Below are positions 38,901 through 50,900 of a stretch of DNA of 64,000 nucleotides, piece after piece (the stretch's first letter is position 1; every line of letters begins with the position of its first letter). The position numbers and the translations under genes are program-made. The DNA is taken from NCBI GenBank assembly GCA_907163375.1, contig CAJQUW010006977.1, forward strand, positions 248,001-312,000. Reading direction: 5' to 3'. The notes beneath the pieces are model-generated. The model did no database searches, was not told the DNA's origin, and worked only from the letters and a program-made list of their open reading frames with translations. This DNA comes from Prostheceraeus crozeri (lineage: Eukaryota > Platyhelminthes > Polycladida > Euryleptidae).

Positions 38901-41900
38901 TTAATGAAACAACCAATTGCTTGACGCTTTATCCACGGCGAATGTAATATATTCAAAATTTATTGAAATGGGAAAAGTCTATGTTTTCTCTTGAACGTTT
39001 AGTCAAATGAGCTTGCTGAGGGAAACTGTGAATCTTTCTAAAATTACTGTTAATATAAAAAGACAGTGGCTGGGACTTTCTGGAACTCATACCTGGGATT
39101 GTGATGCCGTGCTCTATCTTTTCCAGTCCCTATCCTAGCAAAGCAAGAATTAGACGATTACATTAAAATTCACTTGTAATTTTTCACACTACACTGTACA
39201 ATTCGTATGATTATGAGCTTGAAGTCTCCATGTTTGTAGTTGATAGGTAGCATTGTATTCATCGATCATATGTGAAGTCGGTCATGATTGTAGTTGACTC
39301 AGATTCACGGAATCACATTAGCAATGTTCATTACACACGCCTTAGCTAAACATCTGCACAACTATAAGGAGAAACATCTTAAACCCAACCTTATATTACT
39401 GACATAATTCTTGTCTTCGAACAAAATCATGATTTATGGCAATTGATGGCACAATGATAATCCGTAACCGACACATTGGTGTCGTACCATTTCGCGTGAA
39501 CCCAAACTTTTCACACTAATTAAAGCACTTGAAAATTATTTTCTATACTTGAGGCTTATCCTAAATAATTCACAATTGCTTCTAAATAAGCACGAAATGT
39601 GGAGTTTATTTGAAAGCTCCTTGAAATATCTGAGACTGCATACACGCATCACAGATTCTGCGCGTTTGCAACCAATCACTTTGATTTCTAACAAACACTT
39701 TTTTAATGGGATAAAATTATAATCATGACACAAGATGTCACTTACGTGGTGTGATCCAAAATGTCCCGGACTAACCTACTTGCAGATAACCTGTGATAAC
39801 GAATACTACTTCAGATGTAAATTTAGGTCTTTAAGGCATGAGAAATATGGTCGCCGAAATTTTTCCGGTCAGTTTTCTATTTTTTCAAAATTTTCAAACA
39901 TTTTTGTCTGAATTTCAAGATTTTCCTATAAATTCTAGCGATTTAGAATTAATATATTTAGATTAACTTGACAGTTAAGCTATCACTAATAACCTGACTA
40001 ATAATTAACGGAAAAACAAATGTTTTGTTCCAGAAAACAGTTTACTTTTCAATGTATGAGCCGTTAGCATTCGTCACTTTTTGCCAACGAAGTCTCAATT
40101 CACAAAAAGCTTTATGAAAAAATTCCGGTGTCAAAGAATCAAAAAACTCAGTAACTGCATCCCGCAGTTCAACTGGCGATTCAAAATGGTGTCCACGAAG
40201 ATGCTTTTTGAGGAATCTAAACAGATAGAAGTCACTTGGGGCCAAGTCAGGTGAATAAGGAGGATGGCTCAATAGTTGAAATCCGTTTCTCGTTAAGGCA
40301 TTGGTTGTCTCCTGCGAGGTGTGAATCGAAGCATTGTCATGAAGCAAGTAGAGGGGAATGTTTCGTGCTTTCTTATTTTCTTCCTCGCTTCAGATAACAG
40401 ATTGGAATAATATTCGCTATTGATTCTTACTCCTTTATCCGCAAAGTCAACCAGTTGGATTCCCGAAGCGTTCCAAAAGACCGTCAGCATCAACGACCGG
40501 CGATGTGATGTTCCGGATCGCATTTTCAAAGGGGCAGACTCGCCTGATTTTCGCCACTGTGCAGATTCTCGCTTACTTTGAGGCAGATACAAACTTAAAG
40601 GTGTTTCATCCTCTGTAAGGATGCAGTTCAGAAACTGATCTCCGTGCATTTCGAGGAGATCCAAATTTGACTGTGCCGCCAGAAGTCTGTTCTCCTTCAT
40701 TTCAGGTGACAGAAACTTCGGTACGAAACGTGATGCCAGTTTGCGATATCCAAGTCTTTCGATGATGTCATGACAGGAGTGATAACTGATTCGCAACTCT
40801 CTTGACAACTCACGGATGGTTATCCTTCTGTGTGCTGTAATCACTTCATCGCACTGACTCGATTTCTCTTCCGGAATCTCCTGCGGCCGACCAACAGTTG
40901 AAAAATCTTGCTCCACAGATTGTCTTCCGCGTTTAAATTCGCTTATCCAGAAATAAGCAGTAGTTCTCGATGGAGCTTTGCTTCCATATGCCAGGCTTAA
41001 TTCCTTTAGAATGTCACCATTAGCGAAGCCGCGGATCAGGAGGTATCGTATCACACTGCGATATTCGACTGAAGACACGCTTGTCACATCCATCATGAAA
41101 ACTGATAGAACAAAGAACCATCGTTGACACGGATTTCTTAATGAATGCGAGCTGAATGAACTTCACTGATTGATATCGTAACACATGAAGCAATTAACAA
41201 AAGACGTGCAATATTCATGGCAAAGATATCCGTCAAATAAGGTACAAATCAAAATCGATCTAACTATAACAATAAGACAAATCGGATCTCGATCAATTCA
41301 GAAAATACAGAAATTCATGTTAAAATGTAAAAATATTTTTTAAAAATAGAAAACTGACCGGAAAAATTTCGGCGACCATATTTCTCATGCCTTAAAGACC
41401 TAAATTTACATCTGAAGTAGTATTCGTTATCACAGGTTATCTGCAAGTAGGTTAGTCCGGGACATTTTGGATCACACCACGTACAAATGGCACTTTATAG
41501 GTGCCAAGACTTCCGAAACGTAGTGCGACTAAACATTTCATACCTATTTTGAGGCGTTTTTGCAAGAAAAAGTAAAATAATAGAATAAAAAGTATGGCAA
41601 AGTGTCTAACAGACACAAAATGTCATCGCTGTGCTCAAGTAGCAACACAACGAGAAACTCAATTTTGAGACATTATAGGTCTGCACCTGTTAAACGCTTG
41701 TAATAGGAATTTGTGGAATTACACAACCAGAAGTTGACAGCAAAGAATTATGCACAAATTTCTGAAGTTCATTTCGCAGCGTCGATTTGTCGCCACAAAA
41801 ATAACCCGCAACTTCAATGCAAAGATAAAAAATTCACCGTAAATGCTATCAGAATATTAACGCTGAAATAGCACTTTCCAGTAAATGAGAATGAAAACAA

Positions 41901-44900
41901 CATTGATAACATTTGTTCCACCTGAGCTCCATGATAAATTTTGATTCTGACTATAAATTGTAGTCCTCATCAAATCACCAAGTGTACTTGAAAACATGAC
42001 AGACTTCCTAAGTAAATGTAATATCCTCTGATTCACTTTAGCACTTCATTAGCAACTTTATTAGTAGACTAAATTATTCATGTGTGCATGTTAGATAATG
42101 TGGCTAGATCATTAGCTTAACCACGTCCATTTATGCATTAATGCATGTATTTAGTCAATACTTCACTATTTACTTGATGTAAAGAATTAGATTGAATTAC
42201 ATAGGCCTACGAGTCACACTCATCCGAGAAGTACATGTACAGTGTATATATAAAAGGTTAAAATAGGTCAATACATAATAGATTAAAATTAGGCTTATGA
42301 AAAAGGTTAAATAATTATTTTAACTTATTTAACTTTGACTCTTTATAGAAAAAATATATACTTTTCGGAGAAGTATGACTTTGATCGTATATCATTCCCA
42401 ATCGAAGGACATTTCCCGCATATTTGGAATTCGATTGAATTAGTCAGTTGCAGCTAAGTTGCTACAGATAGGTGTCACGCTTACTGCTAAGTAATTATTA
42501 CTGGCACAATGGCATGAAGCTTTTTTTAGATTGACTGAATTACTAGAATTTTTACTAGCTCAAAATTTTTGTTTGAAGTGTTCAGTGCTGGTTGTGTCAT
42601 AATACTGATCACAACCATAAAAGCACAGATTATTATTTAGATGAAAAAATGATTGAGCAATGTGTATGTACAAGAATGGAGAATTCAGAAATGCGCGATG
42701 AAGGGTTTTAAGCTATGTGGCTTAAGAATAATTCCTCGGTAATTATTGTCGCGACTTACTGACAGAAAATTATATGCTCATGAAATTCCAGTAACGCGCA
42801 AAAAACTACATTTTAAGCTAAAATAATCATATGATTTATCTCTCATCAGGATGAAGGCATGTCAAGAGTTTAAGCATCAAGCTGTATAATCTTACTCAAC
42901 AAATTTTGACGGACATTTTTTATTTTTCAAAAATAAAATTACCACAACACGTCTGAAAAAAGTTGGTGTTCGTCAGAATCGTTTATCCGCATATGTCATT
43001 ATGTGATAATCGAAGCACGCATCTCTATCCTTGTTTCTTTTGATTTCTGCTATATAGTTTTTTGTCAACAACAGTGTGCTTAAATGTCATTATCTGATCA
43101 AACGTCCTTACGTTATTTTACGGCGTGTTGATAAAGATCATGAGGTGATGATAGGTCTACCATTGTTCGATATCAGAGCGCGAGCTGTAAGTATTTGTCT
43201 TACTTAAACAAGTGATGACACTTATCACCTTAAAATCTTGAGATAAATTGACGAACTTAATTATAGATCCGGATGTTACAATACAAATTACATCAACATT
43301 CAAAACCTGTCGAAGTTATTCATTCAAATTAGTGTAATTTGCAAATTATCGAGCTTCTGTTCATGATGCGAATTTCAAAAGAGCAATGGGGATACACCGC
43401 AATTAGACGATAAAATTACGAAAAAGTAACAATTAGAGAATCGATATTTCATAATTGCCTAGTTTAGAGTTCCACTTATGCAAGATGTTCAGGGGTCAAA
43501 CTGAAAATATTTGAAGGACACATTGTTTGTCCTGGGAACTGCTACTTTCCATCGAATAAACTTCCAAAGAATAAACTTACCATTTGTGTTTGAAGTTGAT
43601 CGTCGCTTTAATTCACGCTCATCATTCCGCCCAACCCGTTCAAAACGCTCATTATTCCTCTCCCCTGATCCTGATGAGCTACTTTCCATCGAACGCACCG
43701 GATCCCAAAGTCCATCCGCTCCAACGAAGTTCTTGTCCAAATTAGCCGGCCAAACCTTGGACAATTTACTGTTTCGCATTTTCAACATGAAGTCCTGAAA
43801 AATATCCGAAGGTTGCGATGAAGACTTTTTGCAAACATTTTCATTAACAGGCTGCGTTTTGCGAGCACAAGCCCGACGACGATTTCTTGTTCCGCGACTT
43901 CCGGTACGCATTCGAACAAAATCATCCGTCAAACTGAAGATTGGTGGAGTAACACAACAACAATCTGTAATATCAGTTCACTGACAGAGACACACCCGAC
44001 GCACAAGAAGCAGTCATCCTAATCCTCTGCATGACAAACTTTACACGCAAAATGTAGAGCAAGCAACGGTGACAAATCAACGCTTCAATTGTCATCATGA
44101 GTACAGAAGTATAAAACACATGGTGCTGTTTACTTAATGCGGCATTAGTAAAAGTATTTAAGTCAAATGGAACATAGACATCGGTCAATATCTGAATGAA
44201 TCTTCAACAATACTGCGTCAGCACCACCAACAACCGGAATAGCGACATCATAAGTGCAAATTTCACGAAAATAAGGCAGATATATTCAGCGTCAAAAACT
44301 ATGAAGATTTCTCGTCCAGTTTTGATTGCTAAACAGGTTGCATGCCTCCTCATATGCTTCAGCCGACTCAATATATTGTCGGTCTCAGTGTTATGGTGGA
44401 ACAGACGCTCAAGGAGAGAGCTAACTTGCATTGAAAAGTCACCAATTTTAATACATATTGCAAAGTTGAACATGCACAAAATGTCTCAGCTAAGTTTGGC
44501 GATTTCTTTGTATTGACGAGTTCATCTACGGACGACTTAACCGACCGCTTCGCAAAATGGAAAACTGCCATTTTCATGGAACGATGATATTATTATCAAA
44601 GCGATAAAAACATGTAGAGACAAGTAATCAGTAGTGTTCACTGATGTCACAGAATCACAGAACAATCATTTAACAAAGAAAGAAATCGAAGATCTCATTT
44701 GAAGGTATGATGCAAATACGAGTATTCGAGTGCTTTTCGACTAGATTTAGCTAGCTGAATAATAATAATAATGAACTTTACTTATCCTCTGGGCATATTA
44801 GAAAGAGTCCTTTTTAGAAAATGGCCTATCTTTACACAGAAAACTTTATCTCTTTCAGGAAGCAGACCATCTCAGAGATAATGCAACTAAGCAATATGCT

Positions 44901-47900
44901 TCAAAGTACTTCCTAATAAGAGAAATTGATTGCAATGAAAATAAGAAAATGCAATATTGCTCTCGATCTCAGCACTTTTCATTTTTGCCTATTTTTCTCC
45001 GTTATTTTTCGCCTATAGCAATCAACTAACCGGTTAATCGCTCACATCACTACTCGTAGGTCGAACGAAAGCTACTTAAATTTGTTTACTAATCGACGGA
45101 AATAACTGTTAAAAGAACCGTAGAAGCTAAAGCTACTAAGTCTCAACATCCCATATGCCAACTCACTTTCTCTGATCAGAACTATGAAAATGCTAAGAAA
45201 ATGGATTGTATTTAATCATTTATGGGGAAACTTTGAGTGACGGTTTGAAACTTTGGAAGTATGGGTAATGGCACAAATGGGTCACAGTATCAAGGAAAAA
45301 TAATCTGATCTCTCCATTTTAATGTTCCTACTCGATTATCAAGGATTGTTTGATATCAATTTTCAACTGCGATGTAATAAAATGCTAGGCAATAAGTTGA
45401 GGAACTGTCTGCCTCGATTCTGCTGCTTCCTCTCATTATTTTCCATGGAGACGATGAACAACGAGCGCTATCTCAACATGCATCGCAACAATTTTTGGCC
45501 GGCAGAAGAGAGATTGACAAGAGCCTCTTGTTCATACAAGATGTGCATCTCAACACTAGTCGGCATAGAAGCATAGACCCAAGAAATAGAGTCGCAAATC
45601 CTTGCTAAATAAATCGATGATGTGTCGATGATTGAATTATTGATAATGCAAGTGCTTTTCATGTATCATTACCTTGACATCGACAAGTCCCTCGCTTTTC
45701 TGTTTCTACATTTTTAATTTAGGTAATCAAAATAGTCAGTTAGAACCGACCCACGCCACGACATAATTCGCTTCTATTTTTCGTCGCAATGAATTCTGTC
45801 ACACCTTACGGATTTAGGGCGCATATAGAATTGTAATTGTATGGAGTGTGTTTTGATTCTTAAAACATTTTATAATTTTGCATAGTTCAACAACTGCCAG
45901 ACGGATCGATTGACGATGCTAAACATACATACGAGGGGTGATTGATAAGTTCGCGGCCTGACATAGAAAGCTTAAAGCCACGCCATTATGCACATGTGGA
46001 TTGATACAATGGAATGTGCTGACGGCGCATGACGAGTGATCAGTCGATCCGGTGAACTGTTGGCAAACCACAGCTACTTAACTTCAGTTACTAACTTATC
46101 AGTCAGTTAGTCAGATAAGTGTTGCGTAAGATGGATCACGTTTCAAATTGAGCTGTCATTCGTTATCTCGGCTTGAAAGGACTCACACCAAAGGAGATTC
46201 ATGATGATATGGTTGGAACACTTGGTGAGAAAGCTTCGTCCTACACCACAGTCAAGAAGTGGGCAAGCAAGGAAGAGAGAGCTTGGAAGATGATCCCCGT
46301 TGTGGAAGACCAGTGACAGCGAGCACAGAAGATGTGATCGATCATGTTCAAAAGATTATTCTTGATGATCGCCGTACAACCGAGCGAAAGATTGCCTTCG
46401 AACTGAAGATTTCACAAGAGCGTGTCCATAACATCATCCATCATGAACTTGGGATGAACAAAGTTTCCACTCGATGGGTGCCACGACTGCTCACACCAGA
46501 GAACAAACGAGCCCGCTTTCTCATCTCAAGGGACAACCTGGCGCTGTTCGTAAGAGATCCTGACCGGTTCATTACGATGGATGAGACTTGGGTTCACCAC
46601 TATCAGCCAGAGTCGAAAGAACAATCGAAACAATGGAAGCACCCAGGATCACCAACTCCGCGGAAAGCCAAGGTCACCAGGTCCGCGGGAAAGGTCATAG
46701 CCTCCATTTTTTGGGATTCGAAGGGAGTTTTGTTGTTGGACTTCCCAGAGACTGGTCGGACTACGCTCATTTGTTGCAGCAGTTACGAGTGCAGATCAAG
46801 ATCAAGCGGAGAGGGAAGCTCACGAAAGGCGTGCTCTTCCATCAAGACAATGCGCCTGCTCACACCTCCACTACCGCCATGTCTGCTATCCAAGGTTGTG
46901 GGTTTGACATCATTTCCCACCCACCCTATTCTCCTGATCTGGCACCATCGGACTTTCATCTCTTCCCAAAAATGAAATTGGAGCTCAGTGGTCAGCACTT
47001 CGTATCCAACAGTGACGTCATGGAGGCCGTTGAGGAGTATCTGGACTCCAAACACTCACACTTCTATGAGCAAGGGATCCGCGCAGTACAGCACCGTTGG
47101 GCTAAGTGCGTTGATTGTAGGGGCGATTATGTCGAAAAATATATGTATCGTATGCGAAATATGCTTTTTTCTATATCGGGCCGCGAACCTTTCAATCACC
47201 CCTCGTATGGAGTCTTTGCGTACGTCGTAATACGTTCGGAAATATTATATCTTAAAATATATTGTAGGCACGGAAGAAATTTAGTAATATGAATTAAATA
47301 GGACTACTCAGAACTTGTTAAACCAGTCTGGAGACTCACAACTCAAGTTTAACCAGGGTCAAAGTAACCAGGAGAATGACGGTCAAGTAGTTCTCCACGA
47401 CATTTCTACGAGTTGATTGCGCTTCTTATGCCCAAATGTAATGGATAAAACTGACGAAGTGGCGTTGTGTCACATCAAATAAGGGTTTTGGTAGCTCGAC
47501 TAGAAGTTGGCGCCAATACTCCGCCGTCTTCCGAGTGGTAGACTCGCTCAAGTTAAGAACAATTTGACTAGTAATACACAGACGCACAACGGAAGATGTA
47601 GTAGTTCATAAATAGCAATAATTATGGGATCTCGATACATACCTTCGTACAACATTTCTGAAAACGTTTGACCCGCATGTCAGTTGTGTACTTCGTTGCC
47701 AGAAAGGGGTGGCATGACTGATACCCCAAACATTTTTATCACGATCTTTCATGCTTAATTACGATAGTGATCTTTAAGTGACAATATAATCAAGATTCTA
47801 TGCATTGATTATAAGAAAAACTATAAATTTTGCAAAGTCTTTTGTATTTATGAAAGCTTCACACACCGCCGAATGGCGGCTAAACAATGGTGCAGTAAAA

Positions 47901-50900
47901 CAAACCAAAACTTCGGATAAGTTGACACACCGGTCACGTGGTCTACTGAGTTTTCCTGCGATCAGGTTTGAAATTTTGGGTCATTGACGGGGTGAGTTTA
48001 AACCGCGCCAGCAATTTAAGATAAAACACTTTACGATCTAGGTTCTGTCACTAGCGGCCGCATCCAGATCAGACCGTGAACCAAATAAACGAGCTATCAT
48101 CCTCGGTCCACGTTCAAACACGAAATTTGAACGATCACAAGCCACAATGACAAATGGCAGGAACAGAACCGAAACTTTCAGTCGGGCTGTTACTCTGTTT
48201 ATACGGATGGATCTTACAATGTAAAACAAATTCACATTTATATCGTACATTCGATATATTGCTCCAATATCATCAGTTACGAAGACATGGCAACACGCTC
48301 CGTTCTGTCTCATTCCAATATTCTGGTTGACTTACATTATCGCGATAATTACTACATTTTCTGAATTCTTTAACTATACAAATCCAGCATTTAGAATGCC
48401 CTTGAAATGCATGAATTGATAAACATGTTGATTTTAAAGAAGACTAATACAACAAATTAGCAAACCCAGTCATTTTGCGTGTTCTTAGCCAAGTGTCGAC
48501 GTGGAATGAACAGCACAGTATCATTTATAACTTAGGCTACTACCGTCAACGATATATAGGGTCAGGGAAAATAAAAATGATTTTAGGATAAACAAGAAAA
48601 TAAAATCAGCGTTGTGTTCCTTGACAGCTTCGTTCTTATCTCTAGATTGTCCGTGAATTATCTTTAGCGTTCCACGAACGATTGTACATCAATCTCGTGT
48701 TTCATTAGTGAGACGAGATGGATAACTTAATTATCTCGATGTGAAATATACTCTCAGACTTCCTGACAGACAACAGACATCGCAGATTCTTGGACGGACA
48801 TAAATGTGAACCTAGACAATTTGGTGTCGAATATGATGTCGTAGAGAATCGGTTTAAGCTTGAACTTGTGTGGAAAAAATATAATGTTAGTTTTATCAAA
48901 ACATGAATTTTAACGTAAGCCAGAAAAAAGGCAAAATAAACAACTTATATTCCAATCATGTTACTGAATTCCTTTGAGAAATCATTAACTAATTATCTCA
49001 AACATAAAATACCCGTCATTTTTTCATAGAAAAATATAAGTTTACATTGCCAAAGATGTCATACGTGGTCCTGAAAAGCCTGTCTTTGTTCGTGCCCCTT
49101 TGTAGGTGAGTGTGCTGCCTCTCGTTTCAAGAGTTCACTTTTGATATTTTGAAAGTGCTTCCTGCTGTCAAGCCAATTGTCATTTTTGACACTGTTTCAT
49201 GTTCCAGTTTCAAGTCCCATGACCGTTTGCCAGTTTCTTTCAATTCTAATATTTCTATAATTTTCAGTGCACTTGCAGTAGCAAGTACATTGACAGAACC
49301 GGTAGGCGGCTCGGTGACAGAATTCGTGAGCACCTTCCAAATTGGCTTCACAGCACAAGCCGCTGTCGACTGCGCTCCAATCGACCAGCATCCAGTGCCA
49401 TCACTCGTCATTTTCAATTATGTTTTTGTAATGTTGATGACGCGTTTTCCGTCATCCAACAGTTCTACCAACGAACTGTTGAACTCAGAAGATGATGTTG
49501 GAGTACTTGAATATTTTGAAGTACTTGGAACACTAAAATTAGTTTTTGTTTGCCAAAATCGGGCTCAGCAAAATCGTAATGTCCAGCTACTGTCCAATTG
49601 CAAGGCATTGTGTATTAAACGATTTGCACCTGACCTTTGTGCTGACAGCTTCATAACGAATATTTGTCACAAAGTTCCCCATTCAACATGAAATTGAAAA
49701 ATTGGACGAAAGCGCTCGTTGATGAATTTGGGGTTTTTTGTTCATAAAAATAAATTAGACAATCATATTTGTCTACATGATGCTGATGACTGTAAAGTGA
49801 TAGCTATCCGAATTTGATTACATGCATGGATGGATTCGTCCACGGAAATCCCATCAGTGCCTGTGATTGGTCCGTTCGTTGGTGATTGAGACGCTCATTT
49901 TTGTCGAAAGTGGAAGCGAACCCTGCTATGCTGCTTTGATCTTTTCAAAATGGCGATGACTTTTTACTCTCTAATTTCGATTCATTGCTTCCCGAGGCTT
50001 GGGGGTTGGGCGATGTGTTGTGTCGATTCCGACGTCGGTTGCTTGCACTTTTCCAAGCAGCACGGTCATCCGCGGTGCGGCGGTTGAGCTGTAGATCTCG
50101 CAGATTCCTCTGCATATTGCGTGATATATACCCAAATCTTCTTCTGACCCCAACCTTCACGGATGTTCGGACCAAGTAATTCTTGCCGAACATTTTGGGG
50201 CCTCAGCCATCTTTAACGGTCTTCACGCAGCAGCGATTCGCAAGGCTTGCAGTAGATCTACGCTATCTAAGTTTGGTGCGACACATGCCTCTGATCATGT
50301 GGTATTCGTTTCGCACAAGTCTGTTGAGATCATCAATTTTCACTGCCCATTTCTCCGAGGAATAAATACACTTCAAACGCAAATGTGATGGATACAGCCT
50401 CCTTGTCGTCGAGTAATGCTGCGAATCGTGAGTATAAGCAGCAGTTCCCGGAAGGTCTTCCAATTTCCATGACATTTTGACTCAATCGGTACTGGTGCCG
50501 AAAAAGCCACCAGCTTGATTGATCACGGCGCCAAGGTATCAGAAAGAGTCAACAACCTCTATCACGTCATTAACAACAGCAGTTGTTTCAGGTAAGTCAG
50601 CAAGGGCAGCTAGGACAACTTCACAGCTGCTGTTTTTGAAGCTGGGATCAGCCCGAATGGTGCCAACGCTTGTGCAACGGTGGTGGATCCAACAACTGCA
50701 GTGCAAAAAGAGAAATGAGTTCATGCTTACTCCCTTTCTGCAGACAGCACAAGGATACCTGGCCTCATCCATTTATTGTATCGAGCAATCGGCCTTGTAT
50801 CTCTGAACTTTTGACTTCGCGGCATAGATCTTCAGACCTCTTCAGACATGAACATTCCAATTCGACACATGATTTCATAATTTTACGAACGAAAGGTCTT

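Larger units (their letters stand above)
34914..43580. other. 4E-T intron 2
   Basis: 8.7-kb interval between exons 2 and 3. It holds a hairpin (34982-35053), a GC-rich repeat cluster (37612-37980), the probable microexon (38659-38688), an (AAT)n tail motif (38842-38863) and an inserted mariner (39745-41481). 41484-43580 shows nothing recognisable. Confidence 0.7.
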
